A DNA stretch of 64,000 bases, from assembly GCF_036077095.1 (NCBI RefSeq), contig NZ_CP107960.1, positions 1,860,001-1,924,000 of the forward strand. Direction: 5' to 3'. This document shows, one piece after another, positions 42,522 through 50,676 of the stretch. The notes beneath the pieces were generated by a model, which was not told the DNA's origin, did not search any database, and saw only the letters and a program-made list of their open reading frames with translations. The stretch is from Streptomyces sp. NBC_00376. Its GTDB lineage: Bacteria > Actinomycetota > Actinomycetes > Streptomycetales > Streptomycetaceae. Made by a program: the position numbers and the translations under genes. Within the stretch, counting starts at the first letter, position 1. Every line of letters begins with the position of its first letter.

Positions 42522-42563
42522 GAGCGTCCGGCACCCGAACAGGATTCCCAGGAGGTGACGACC

Positions 42564-43355
42564 ATGGCGACCACCACGCTCACCAAGGCCGAGGACCGCA
42601 CGGCGGTCGGGCACGCCGCCCGCATCGACCACGTCTCGAAGTCCTTCGGCGGACCGGAGGGGCAGCAGCTCGTCCTGGACGACATCACACTCGATGTCGC
42701 TCCCGGCGAGTTCGTCACCCTCCTGGGCGCCTCCGGGTGCGGGAAGTCGACCCTGCTCAACCTGGTGGCCGGACTCGACCGCCCGACCGCGGGGTCCATC
42801 GAGACCCCCGGCGGGCGGCCGGCCCTGATGTTCCAGGAGCACGCCCTCTTCCCGTGGCTGACCGCGGGCAAGAACATCGAACTCGCGCTGCGGCTGCGCG
42901 GCGTCCCCAAGTCCGACCGCCGCACGGAGGCGGAGCGGCTGCTCGAACTCGTACGGCTCGGTGGGGCGTACGGGAAGCGGGTGCATGAGCTTTCGGGCGG
43001 TATGCGGCAGCGGGTGGCGATGGCCCGCGCGCTCGCCCAGGACAGTCAACTGCTGCTGATGGACGAGCCGTTCGCCGCGCTCGACGCCATCACCCGAGAC
43101 GTGCTGCACGACGAGCTGACCCGGATCTGGCGCGAGACGAACGTCTCGGTCCTCTTCGTCACGCACAACGTGCGCGAGGCGGTCCGGCTCGCCGAGCGGG
43201 TCGTCCTGCTCTCGTCGCGGCCGGGCCGGATCGCACGGGAGTGGACGGTCGACATCGACCAGCCGCGCCGCATCGAGGACACCGCGGTGGCCGAGCTGTC
43301 CGTAGAGATCACCGAACAACTGCGTGGGGAGATCCGCCGACATGGCCAGCACTGA
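42564..43355 (+). CDS. Sulfonate-type ABC transporter ATPase
   Basis: This 263-residue ATPase has Walker A GASGCGKSTLLNLVAGLDRP, Q-loop MFQEHALFPWLTAGKN, signature LSGGMRQRVAMARALAQDSQ, Walker B LLLMDEPFAALDA and VTHNVREAVRLAERV, the TauB/SsuB pattern. The ATG at 42564 has AGGAGG eight bases upstream; the GTG nine bases earlier overlaps that site. It overlaps the permease gene by 14 bases. Confidence 0.92.
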   Translation: MATTTLTKAEDRTAVGHAARIDHVSKSFGGPEGQQLVLDDITLDVAPGEFVTLLGASGCGKSTLLNLVAGLDRPTAGSIETPGGRPALMFQEHALFPWLTAGKNIELALRLRGVPKSDRRTEAERLLELVRLGGAYGKRVHELSGGMRQRVAMARALAQDSQLLLMDEPFAALDAITRDVLHDELTRIWRETNVSVLFVTHNVREAVRLAERVVLLSSRPGRIAREWTVDIDQPRRIEDTAVAELSVEITEQLRGEIRRHGQH

Positions 43356-44232
43356 GACCGCCGCCAAGGACACCGCCCAGGACCTGGCGGGCTTGGAGGC
43401 GGGGCTGGACGCACTCGACGCGGTGCGGGTGAGCCGGACCCCGGTCCGCGAGGTGCTGGTGCGCAAGGTGCTGCCGCCGGTCGTGGCCGTGGTCCTGGTG
43501 CTCGCCGTCTGGCAGATCCTGATCTGGGCGAAGGTCACCGACGACTACAGGCTGCCGTCGCCGTCCCTGGTCTGGAGCGAGGTGACCGACGCCTGGGCTC
43601 AGGGCACCCTGCTCGGCTACATCTGGACCAGCGTCTCGCGCGGTCTGCTCGGCTTCCTGCTGGCGCTGGTCATCGGCACTCCGCTCGGGCTGCTGGTGTC
43701 GCGCGTCAAGCCGGTGCGCGCGGCGATCGGCCCGGTGCTCTCCGGGCTCCAGTCACTGCCCTCGGTGGCTTGGGTTCCGCCCGCGGTGATCTGGCTGGGG
43801 CTCAACGACAAGATGATGTTCGCGGTGATCCTGCTTGGGGCGGTCCCGTCGATCGCCAACGGCCTGGTCTCGGGCGTCGACCAGATCCCGCCGCTGCATC
43901 TGCGGGCCGGGCGGACGCTGGGCGCCACCGGGCTGCGCGGCACCTGGCACATCGTGCTGCCGGCCTCGCTGCCCGGCTATCTGGCGGGCCTGAAGCAGGG
44001 CTGGGCGTTCTCCTGGCGTTCGCTGATGGCCGCCGAGATCATCGCCTCCTCGCCCGATCTGGGGGTGGGCCTGGGCCAGTTGCTGGAACAGGGCCGGGAG
44101 ACCAGCAGCATGTCGATGGTGTTCCTCGCCATCATCCTGATCCTCACCGTCGGCATCGCGATCGACCTGCTGATCTTCAGTCCGCTGGAGCGGTGGGTGC
44201 TGCGCAGCCGCGGCCTCCTCGTCAAGAACTGA
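43342..44232 (+). CDS. Sulfonate-type ABC transporter permease
   Basis: This 296-residue permease of the SsuC/TauC type has about six membrane segments and the EAA loop GRTLGATGLRGTWHIVLPAS then LPGYLAGLKQGWAFSWRSLM AAE. The ATG at 43342, inside the ATPase gene end, has GGGGAGA upstream. It forms the pore of the transporter. Confidence 0.92.
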   Translation: MASTETAAKDTAQDLAGLEAGLDALDAVRVSRTPVREVLVRKVLPPVVAVVLVLAVWQILIWAKVTDDYRLPSPSLVWSEVTDAWAQGTLLGYIWTSVSRGLLGFLLALVIGTPLGLLVSRVKPVRAAIGPVLSGLQSLPSVAWVPPAVIWLGLNDKMMFAVILLGAVPSIANGLVSGVDQIPPLHLRAGRTLGATGLRGTWHIVLPASLPGYLAGLKQGWAFSWRSLMAAEIIASSPDLGVGLGQLLEQGRETSSMSMVFLAIILILTVGIAIDLLIFSPLERWVLRSRGLLVKN

Positions 44233-44241
44233 GTCACGACC

Positions 44242-45006
44242 ATGACCGCTCCGGTGCTCCTCGTCATCGCCCACGGCAGCCGCGACCCACGGCACGCAGC
44301 GACCGTCCACGCGCTCACCGCGCGGGTACGGTCGCTGCGCCCGGGGCTGCGCGTGGAGACGGGCTTCCTGGACTTCAACGCCCCGTCGGTGCCGAGGATC
44401 CTGGAACGGCTGGTCGCGCAGGGGGAGCAGGACGTCATCGCCCTCCCCCTCCTCCTCACCCGGGCCTTCCACGCCAAGTCCGACATTCCCACGGTGCTGC
44501 ACGAGGCCCGGACCAGGCTGCCCCGGCTGCGGGTGCGGCAGGCCGAGGTGCTCGGCCCGTCACCGCTGCTGAACTCGGCGCTGGAACGGCGGCTGCACGA
44601 AGCCGGGATCCGTCCCGGTGACCGAAGCTCGACCGGGCTCGTCCTGGCCTCGGCGGGCTCCACGGACCCGGAGGCGATCGCAGTGATCGCTGAAATCGCG
44701 CGGGAGCTGCGGCACACCGGTTGGTGTTCCGTGCGGCCTGCGTTCGCCTCCGCCACATCTCCCGCGGGCTTCCCCCGTACCGAGGACGCGGTACGGGCCC
44801 TGCGGGACGAAGGCGTGCGCCGGGTGGCGGTTGCGCCATACGTCATCGCCCCCGGCCGACTCCCGGACCGGATCGCCGCAGGGGCGGCCGGAGCGGACGT
44901 GCTGGCCGATGTACTGGGCCCCGCACCGGAGTTGGCACGGCTCCTGCTGGCCCGTTACGACGAGGCCCGTCGTCCGGCGGTCCGCCCCGCCGTACTCACC
45001 GCGTAG
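44242..45006 (+). CDS. Sirohydrochlorin ferrochelatase-like protein (CbiX/SirB)
   Basis: This 254-residue protein has two CbiX halves. The first has VLLVIAHGSRDPRHAATVHA with the metal-binding His, then DVIALPLLLTRAFHAKSDIP with the second His; the second half is degenerate (GLVLASAGSTDPEAIAVIAE). It probably inserts iron into sirohydrochlorin, giving siroheme for the sulfite reductase at the start of this operon. It starts nine bases after the permease stop. Confidence 0.88.
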   Translation: MTAPVLLVIAHGSRDPRHAATVHALTARVRSLRPGLRVETGFLDFNAPSVPRILERLVAQGEQDVIALPLLLTRAFHAKSDIPTVLHEARTRLPRLRVRQAEVLGPSPLLNSALERRLHEAGIRPGDRSSTGLVLASAGSTDPEAIAVIAEIARELRHTGWCSVRPAFASATSPAGFPRTEDAVRALRDEGVRRVAVAPYVIAPGRLPDRIAAGAAGADVLADVLGPAPELARLLLARYDEARRPAVRPAVLTA

Positions 45007-45019
45007 CGCGGCGGACCCG

Positions 45020-45628
45020 TCACCCCACGTCCAGGCTGCCCGTACGGGTCCGCTTGAGCTCGAAGAGATCCGGGTTCCCGGCGAGCACCCGGAAGCTGTC
45101 GAAGACGCGTCCGGCCTCCTCACCTCGCGGTGCCGCCCGCAGCACGGGCCCGAACCACACCGCCCCGTCGACATGGATCGTGGGAGTACCGACGTAGCCG
45201 TCCGCCTCCGGGTCCTTGCCCGCGTCGTGGCTGCGCCGAAGCGCCTCGTCGTACGCCTCCGAGTGCGCGGCGGCGGCGAGCTCGGCGGGCAGCCCGAGCT
45301 CCGCGAGGGACTCGGTGATCACCTCGTCGAAGTCCTCGTTCTTCTGCCGGTGGATGCGGTCGCCCATCGCGGTGTAGAGATCGCGGAGCACCCCGTCGCC
45401 GTGGGCCTCGGCCGCCGCGACCGCGACCCGCACCGGACCGATCGACCTGTCGACCAGGTCCCGGTACCAGTCGGGGAGTTCGTTGCCGATGTTGTGCAGG
45501 TGGAGACTCATGACGCGGAAGCGGAGATCGATGTCGCGCTGCTGCTCCACCTCCAGCATCCAGCGGGAGGTGATCCAGGCGAACGGGCAGGCCGGGTCGA
45601 AGTAGAAGTCGACGGTTGTTTTGCTCAT
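45020..45628 (-). CDS. DsbA-like mycothiol-dependent oxidoreductase family protein
   Basis: This 202-residue thioredoxin-fold protein with a DsbA-type helical insert begins [20 protein letters not shown], with a single active-site Cys in the CPFAW motif. [20 protein letters not shown] holds the cis-Pro loop. It resembles Mycobacterium Rv2466c, a mycothiol-dependent nitroreductase, which has a CPWC motif where this protein has CPFA. It lies convergent with the sulfur operon, with 13 bases between stops. Confidence 0.85.
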   Translation of the reverse strand: MSKTTVDFYFDPACPFAWITSRWMLEVEQQRDIDLRFRVMSLHLHNIGNELPDWYRDLVDRSIGPVRVAVAAAEAHGDGVLRDLYTAMGDRIHRQKNEDFDEVITESLAELGLPAELAAAAHSEAYDEALRRSHDAGKDPEADGYVGTPTIHVDGAVWFGPVLRAAPRGEEAGRVFDSFRVLAGNPDLFELKRTRTGSLDVG

Positions 45629-45819
45629 ACCCCGACCCTAACCAGGCATTGGCACCACTCCCGGGCCATTCACCATCCGTCCGACTGGGCCACTTCACAG
45701 ACGCCCCGAGTCGCTGCCATCCCCGGATGCCAACCATCGGCACGCTGATCCCGCAAGCCGGGCAGAGGGCCTGGCCGTCAATACAGTTTGACGACAGGCC
45801 CTGCGGACACTCGTTCGGC

Positions 45820-46404
45820 TCAGGCTCCGGTCCACTGCGGGTCGCGTCCGCTGTGGGCCAGTGCCTGCTCGAAGACCGACGCCGACGCGGGCACCGTCAC
45901 CTCGTCGGCGAAGCCGTCGTACTGCCGGTAGAGCGCGGCCATGCCGTCGACGATGCCGAGCACATGGGCAGCCGCCTCCTCGGAGAGCCGGAACTCCTCC
46001 CCGACGGCACGGGCCACGTCCCACCCGTGCAGGGCCGTCTCCGCGATGAGCATCGCCGCGATCTCGGAGGCCGCGGAGGCCGACCCCCCGAGGTCGATCT
46101 CCCCCTCCCAGACGACCGGGTCCGCCCAGGCGGCGACGGCGCGGTCCAGTTGCCCGGCGTACTGCTGCGCCCAGTCGGCGTCGGCGGTGAAGTCCCGGCC
46201 GGTGAGCTCCTCCGGGAGGTCCTTGCGCAGGGCCCGGTGCTCCAGGCCGTGGGAGGTGTACAGCACCCAGTGGTTGACGAGCCCGCGCACATCCCAGTCA
46301 CCGCAGGGCGTGTTGGGCGCGTCGAGCTGCTCGGCGCTGATGGAGCGGGCGATACGGGCCGCCTCGGCGGCGACTTCGGTCATGTGCGCGTGCTCGTTCT
46401 TCAT
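45820..46404 (-). CDS. TIGR03086-type DinB-like metal-binding protein
   Basis: This 194-residue helical protein has the mycothiol-dependent maleylpyruvate isomerase N-terminal pattern: EAARIARSISAEQLDAPNTP, CGDWDVRGLVNHWVLYTSHG, then AETALHGWDVARAVGEEFRL, with the His residues likely to bind metal. The ATG at 46404 overlaps the stop of the upstream zinc-ribbon gene by four bases. Function is unknown; the family may transfer mycothiol. Confidence 0.85.
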   Translation of the reverse strand: MKNEHAHMTEVAAEAARIARSISAEQLDAPNTPCGDWDVRGLVNHWVLYTSHGLEHRALRKDLPEELTGRDFTADADWAQQYAGQLDRAVAAWADPVVWEGEIDLGGSASAASEIAAMLIAETALHGWDVARAVGEEFRLSEEAAAHVLGIVDGMAALYRQYDGFADEVTVPASASVFEQALAHSGRDPQWTGA

Positions 46405-46796
46405 GCCGCCCAGGCTATGATCGCGCCCCCACACCAGGATTGAAGAAAGGCGACACGTCCGGCACCGGTCCGAGGGGTGTTCCGGTGCCCGCCCGGCCCC
46501 GGACTCCGACGGGCTCGAATGCGGACGGGGCAGCACCCGCCCGCACACGAGCCGGCGTGATCAGCGGCCCCGAGCGGGTGGTGCGCTCGGCGAGTTCGTT
46601 GCCACGCCGGTTCCGGCGACCGCAAGTACTCGGTGCGCTGTCGCACACGCTCGAAGAACGCGTTCTCGTCGGCTCCGACCCGGCAAGCCTCGACGACCGC
46701 CACGTATCCGGGTGGCTGGGTGTTTCCGCAGCCCCAACACGTCCACCAGCCGCCGACGTTCTGACTCATCTGGTTGCCGCATTTGGCACACTTCAT
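46401..46796 (-). CDS. Small zinc-ribbon protein
   Basis: This 131-residue frame starts MKCAKCGNQMSQNVGGWWTC then WGCGNTQPPGY, a CxxC...CxxC zinc ribbon in the first 35 residues, followed by a Cys/Arg-rich region I do not recognise. AGAGGA lies eight bases before the ATG. Both its start and its end overlap neighbours by ATGA, which supports translation through the full length. The C-terminal half has weak coding character. Confidence 0.55.
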   Translation of the reverse strand: MKCAKCGNQMSQNVGGWWTCWGCGNTQPPGYVAVVEACRVGADENAFFERVRQRTEYLRSPEPAWQRTRRAHHPLGAADHAGSCAGGCCPVRIRARRSPGPGGHRNTPRTGAGRVAFLQSWCGGAIIAWAA

Positions 46797-47017
46797 GCTG
46801 CCGTCCTCTCTCGCGGGTGGGTGTGGCCGAGACAGGCGCGGTGCAGGCGTTCCGTCACGCTGTCGACCGCGGATATCGCCTGCCCGCCGGAGCGCGGGCG
46901 GTACGCGTCGGCCCGGTCGGGGTTCGCGGCCCGGCGGCACTGCGGTGTTCGGTACCGGATGATTCGCACCCGCCCGCACGGGTCGGCCTCGTACACCTTG
47001 ATCGTCGTCATCGCCAT
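46793..47017 (-). CDS. Small hypothetical protein coupled to the zinc-ribbon gene
   Basis: This 74-residue frame opens MAMTTIKVYEADPCGRVRII and is arginine-rich. A GGGGG run upstream could be a ribosome site. The only support is the four-base overlap with the zinc-ribbon gene and a plausible N-terminus. I do not recognise it. Confidence 0.4.
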   Translation of the reverse strand: MAMTTIKVYEADPCGRVRIIRYRTPQCRRAANPDRADAYRPRSGGQAISAVDSVTERLHRACLGHTHPRERTAA

Positions 47018-47292
47018 CGCGGGTACGCCCCCTGTCGCAACCAGTGAGTCCAGTACGGCTGACCGTAGGGATGGCGTGTGCGTACGCACTGGCAAAGGGC
47101 AGTTATGCGCGCACACTTCCCTCGTTAGGGATGCTCGGCGCACGCGACCTTGACGGGCCGCGCGGGGAGAGCTCGTACCGCGGCAAGGCTTCAGCTGTTC
47201 GCCATCCCGCCGACTGCCGGCCGCCATCCGGGCATTGGGTTCGCGCTCGTACCGTTCCGCCGGTCGAATCGATCAAGCGTCCCGGAGGGAAC
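47018..47292. other. Divergent intergenic region
   Basis: About 275 bases between the small gene on the reverse strand and the secreted protein at 47293. No further gene is supportable. GGAGG at the right end is the ribosome site of the secreted protein. Confidence 0.35.
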
Positions 47293-47709
47293 ATGCGAGA
47301 CCACGTACGGATCGTCTGCCGGGCAGCGGCGGTAGCCATCGCGTTGGTGGCAGCGGGAGGATCTTTCGCCGTCCCGGCGGTCGCCGCGCCGGCCGGGATC
47401 ACGCAGGCCGCGGCGGCGCCGGCGCCGACCGGTCTGGCGTACAGCTATGACCCGGCCACCGAGCTGGTGACCGTCAGCTGGGATCCGAAGGATCCGGGCG
47501 ACACCGTGACGACCGGCTATCGCGAGGGAGGTTGCAGCGGACCCTCGACCGCCGACGGGCCGTGCTTCGTACGGGCCTCGGGGCCGCTGCTGACCGGCAG
47601 CTCGTTCACGTTCCGCCTGGTCGCGGGCCGGACGTTCTACTTCCGGGTCTACGCCGAGAACGCGGCGCACCAGCAGACCGGATCGGCGATCCTCACCGTC
47701 ACCACCTGA
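47293..47709 (+). CDS. Secreted fibronectin III-like protein
   Basis: This 138-residue protein has a Sec signal (VRIVCRAAAVAIALVAAGGS, cut after VAA or AQA) and one beta-sandwich domain: PTGLAYSYDPATELVTVSWD, then GGCSGPSTADGPCFVRASGP with a likely disulfide pair and GRTFYFRVYAENAAHQQTGS. GGAGG precedes the ATG. It probably acts outside the cell by binding; the ligand is unknown. Confidence 0.82.
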   Translation: MRDHVRIVCRAAAVAIALVAAGGSFAVPAVAAPAGITQAAAAPAPTGLAYSYDPATELVTVSWDPKDPGDTVTTGYREGGCSGPSTADGPCFVRASGPLLTGSSFTFRLVAGRTFYFRVYAENAAHQQTGSAILTVTT

Positions 47710-47774
47710 GGCGGGCCGGCATACGGCCGGACGGCCGGACGTGACTTGACCGGCTGATCACCGTGGCACGGTTC

Positions 47775-47786
47775 TAGGATTGCGGA
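47775..47786 (+). promoter_or_regulatory. Probable leaderless promoter of the aldo/keto reductase
   Basis: TAGGAT (47775-47780) is followed by six bases and then the ATG at 47787, the spacing of a leaderless transcript. There is no ribosome site. Confidence 0.5.
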
Positions 47787-48656
47787 ATGCCTTCCATGCC
47801 ACAGCCACTCGACGATACGTTCCTGCTCGGCGGCGAGGTGCCCGTACGCCGGCTCGGCTACGGCACCGCTCAGCTGACCGGCCCCGGGTACTGGGGGCCG
47901 CGCGGCGAGCGGGAGGATGCCGTGGCCGTGTTGCGGGCGGCCGTCGAGCAGGGGGTCACGCTCGTCGACACCGCCGACAACTACGGGCCGGGGCTGGCCG
48001 AGGAGCTCGTCGCCGAGGCGCTCCATCCGTACCGCGACGAGCTGGTGATCGCGACCAAGGGCGGTGTGGTGCGCACGAGCGACGACGCCTGGCACGTCGC
48101 GGGGCGTCCGGAGGAGTTGCGGGCGATGTGCGAGGCCAGTCTGCGACGGCTGCGCACCGACCGGATCGACCTCTACCAGCTGCACCGGCTCGACCCGGAA
48201 ATACCGATGGCCGACCAGCTGGGCACCCTGGATGCGCTGAGGCAGGAAGGTAAGATCCGGTACATCGGTCTGGACACCCTTACCGCCGACCAGCTGGAGC
48301 AGGCCCTCTCCCTGACCGGGATCGCCTCGGTGCAGAACCGGTTCAATCTCCTCGACCGTTCGTCGGACGCGGTACTGAGGGTGTGCGAGGCCCACGGCCT
48401 GGCCTTTCTGCCCTGGTTCCCGCTGGCCAACGGCGCTCTGACCGGCGACTCGGCCGCAGCGCTCGCCGCGATCGCCGATCGGCACGGTGCCACCCGCGGG
48501 CAGATCGCCCTCGCCTGGCTGCTGCACCGGTCCCCCGTGCTGTGCCCGACTCCGGGCACCGGTTCCACCGTCCATCTGGCGGAGAACCTGGGGGCCCGGG
48601 AGATCCGGCTGTCCGCCGAGGACCTGAGCAGCCTGGAGGCGCTCGCACCCGCATGA
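47787..48656 (+). CDS. Aldo/keto reductase
   Basis: This 289-residue NADPH-dependent oxidoreductase has GYGTAQLTGPGYWGPRGERE, VTLVDTADNYG with catalytic Asp and Tyr, IATKGGV with catalytic Lys, LYQLHRLDP with the catalytic His, and RFNLLDRSSDAVL. The substrate is unknown. Its stop overlaps a possible ATG start of the next ABC ATPase gene. Confidence 0.9.
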   Translation: MPSMPQPLDDTFLLGGEVPVRRLGYGTAQLTGPGYWGPRGEREDAVAVLRAAVEQGVTLVDTADNYGPGLAEELVAEALHPYRDELVIATKGGVVRTSDDAWHVAGRPEELRAMCEASLRRLRTDRIDLYQLHRLDPEIPMADQLGTLDALRQEGKIRYIGLDTLTADQLEQALSLTGIASVQNRFNLLDRSSDAVLRVCEAHGLAFLPWFPLANGALTGDSAAALAAIADRHGATRGQIALAWLLHRSPVLCPTPGTGSTVHLAENLGAREIRLSAEDLSSLEALAPA

Positions 48657-48670
48657 AGGAGTACCCGAAC

Positions 48671-49561
48671 GTGACCGCACCTCGTTCCACCGCGCCCCGT
48701 ACCACCACCGGCAGTACTGCCACCGGCCCTGTCGTCGCCGGTGTTCCCGCCCCGGCCGCTGCTCCCGCCGTCCCGGTGATCCGGGCCGTCGGTGTCTCGC
48801 TCGTACGGGAGGGCAAGACCCTGCTCGACTCGGTCTCGCTGACTGTACGGAGCGGTGAGCACTGGGCGCTGCTCGGTGCCAACGGTGCCGGGAAGAGCAC
48901 ACTGCTGGGGCTGCTCGGCGCGGTCGGTCACCCCACCCGGGGGTCGGTGGAGGTGCTGGGACGCACCCTCGGCCGGGTCGATCTGCGGGAGCTGCGGTCG
49001 CTGCTCGGGCATGTCAATCCGCGTCATCCGCTGCGTTCCCCGCTCTCGGTGCACGAGGTGGTGCTGACCGGTCTGACCAACTCGGTCGAGCCGGTGCCGC
49101 GCCGGTCGGTGAGCCAGGAGCAGCGGGAGCAGGCGGAGCGGCTGCTGAAGATGCTGGGCATGGGCGGCAAGTCGGGTTCGCGCTGGCCTGCGCTGTCGCA
49201 GGGTGAGCGGGGCCGTACGCTCATCGCCCGCGCACTGATGCCGCAGCCGCGGCTCCTGCTGCTCGACGAGCCGGCCACCGGTCTGGATCTTGCCGCGCGT
49301 GAGCAGTTGCTCGACAGTCTGGACGTGCTGCGCGAGGAGCATCCGGAGCTGGCGACGGTCCTGGTCACCCATCACCTGGAGGAGCTGCCCGCGTCCACCA
49401 CGCATGCGCTGCTGCTGCGGGGCGGCCGGTGTCTGGCCTCGGGTCCGGCGGACGAGGTACTGACCACGGACCGGGTCAGCGACTGTTTCGGCCATCCGGT
49501 GGAGATCTCCCGCACGGACGGCCGGTGGGCGGCGCGGGCGCAGCGCTTCGTCCGGTCCTAG
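48671..49561 (+). CDS. Stand-alone ABC ATPase (ModF/YlmA-like)
   Basis: This 296-residue ATPase has a variable Thr/Ala-rich N-terminus (about 1-40) and one NBD: Walker A GANGAGKSTLLGLLGAVGHP, GHVNPRHPLRSPLSVHEVVL, signature LSQGERGRTLIARALMPQPR, Walker B LLLLDEPATGLDLAA, VTHHLEELPAST. There is no permease nearby. The GTG at 48671 follows GAAGGAG; an ATG at 48653 overlapping the previous stop is an alternative. The transported substrate, if any, is unknown. Confidence 0.85.
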   Translation: MTAPRSTAPRTTTGSTATGPVVAGVPAPAAAPAVPVIRAVGVSLVREGKTLLDSVSLTVRSGEHWALLGANGAGKSTLLGLLGAVGHPTRGSVEVLGRTLGRVDLRELRSLLGHVNPRHPLRSPLSVHEVVLTGLTNSVEPVPRRSVSQEQREQAERLLKMLGMGGKSGSRWPALSQGERGRTLIARALMPQPRLLLLDEPATGLDLAAREQLLDSLDVLREEHPELATVLVTHHLEELPASTTHALLLRGGRCLASGPADEVLTTDRVSDCFGHPVEISRTDGRWAARAQRFVRS

Positions 49562-49968
49562 GGCGTGCCCCCGTCGGGGCCGCCGGTGTCCGCGGTGTTC
49601 GCGGTGTCGCCGAAGGGGGTCGCCTGGTGGAAATAGAGCGCCCAGCCCTCTTCGGCCCGCCGCCACACCGAGCTGCGGTGGGCGAGGTGTCCCTTCGTCT
49701 CGGTGTCGTAGGTGAGGTGGACGAGGTCGTGGGCGAGCTGGATCCCGCTCATCCGGGACGCGGTCATCTGGCCGGGGCGCGGTGCGTCCGACGCGGTGAG
49801 CGAGGCGATCATGGTGTCGCGGTCCCAGACCCGGCCGGACGAGTCGATCTCGCGGTAGTCCGGGTGCAACACCTGGGAGAGGAGTTCGGCGGAGGCGCGC
49901 ACGGCCGGGTCCAGGAGGCGCAGCTCGCCCTCGACCGCAGCGGCCACGCCGGGTGACGGTTCGGTCAT
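49558..49968 (-). CDS. NTF2-like (SnoaL/DUF4440) family protein
   Basis: This 136-residue cone-fold protein reads AVEGELRLLDPAVRASAELL, LHPDYREIDSSGRVWDRDTM, then RSSVWRRAEEGWALYFHQAT. It resembles calcium/calmodulin kinase II association-type NTF2 domains. Its ATG overlaps the DUF1697 stop by four bases, and its stop overlaps the convergent ATPase stop. No active site is apparent. Confidence 0.8.
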   Translation of the reverse strand: MTEPSPGVAAAVEGELRLLDPAVRASAELLSQVLHPDYREIDSSGRVWDRDTMIASLTASDAPRPGQMTASRMSGIQLAHDLVHLTYDTETKGHLAHRSSVWRRAEEGWALYFHQATPFGDTANTADTGGPDGGTP

Positions 49969-50555
49969 GCCGGGGCTCCGTCGGGTACGGGTCCGGCGTG
50001 AGCCGTCTTTGGCGGTGCGGTCATCCGCACCAGCTTTTCCACGGTGTTCCAGTTGCGCGAGGTGGCGACGAGACCCTTGGTGACGGAGGTGCGGGACAGC
50101 GCGTCGGCGAGCTTCGAGCGGCCCAGCCCGTCGGGGGCGTAGAGGTAGAGCGCGCGGTCGCCGAGACCGAATGCCTCGGGGAGGTAGGCCGCCGCGTCGA
50201 TCCCGGCGAAGCGGTCGGCGTCGACCGGCTGGTCGTAGTACGTGATGTGGAGCTGCTTGCCTTCGAGTTCGGCGGCCGGGAACGGGCAGGCCGCCGCAAC
50301 TGCCGCCAGGTAGGCGCCGTCCCTGACCAGGCAGGGGACGGGAAAACCGAACCGCTTCTCGATCGCCTGCTCCAGTTCGGCGGCGAGGGCGTTCTCGTCG
50401 TCCGACGCGCTGCTGAAGACGGCGTTGCCGCTCTGCAGATGGGTGCGGACGTCGCCGTGTCCCAGTTCGGTGAGCAGTGTGCGGAGTTCGGCCATCGGGA
50501 CCCTCTTGTGGCCGCTCACATTGATCCCGCGCAACAGCGCCGCGTACATCGTCAT
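49965..50555 (-). CDS. DUF1697-family protein
   Basis: This 196-residue protein starts MTMYAALLRGINVSGHKRVP MAEL and continues THLQSGNAVFSSASDDENAL and ATSRNWNTVEKLVRM, the DUF1697 signature. The start at 50555 is backed by the family; TATGGT six bases before it would give a leaderless mRNA. Function is unknown. Confidence 0.88.
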   Translation of the reverse strand: MTMYAALLRGINVSGHKRVPMAELRTLLTELGHGDVRTHLQSGNAVFSSASDDENALAAELEQAIEKRFGFPVPCLVRDGAYLAAVAAACPFPAAELEGKQLHITYYDQPVDADRFAGIDAAAYLPEAFGLGDRALYLYAPDGLGRSKLADALSRTSVTKGLVATSRNWNTVEKLVRMTAPPKTAHAGPVPDGAPA

Positions 50556-50588
50556 GGGCACACCATAGGACGATCTCTTCACACGGAG

Positions 50589-50625
50589 CGGCCGCCGCGC
50601 CCCGTGGGGGAGGGCGCGGCGGCCG
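50589..50625 (-). terminator. Terminator hairpin after the subtilisin-like gene
   Basis: CGGCCGCCGCGCCC (50589-50602) and its exact complement (50612-50625) lie 52 bases beyond the protease stop. Confidence 0.8.
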
Positions 50626-50676
50626 CCGATTCCGTTGTGCCGGGCATCCTTCGCCCGGTCACGGCTGCGGGGTCGG

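Noticed and set aside
38337..43538. A 1733-codon open frame on the reverse strand
   Set aside because: It runs antisense through cysC, cysD, cysN and three transporter genes with clear motifs. Long antisense frames are expected at this GC content.
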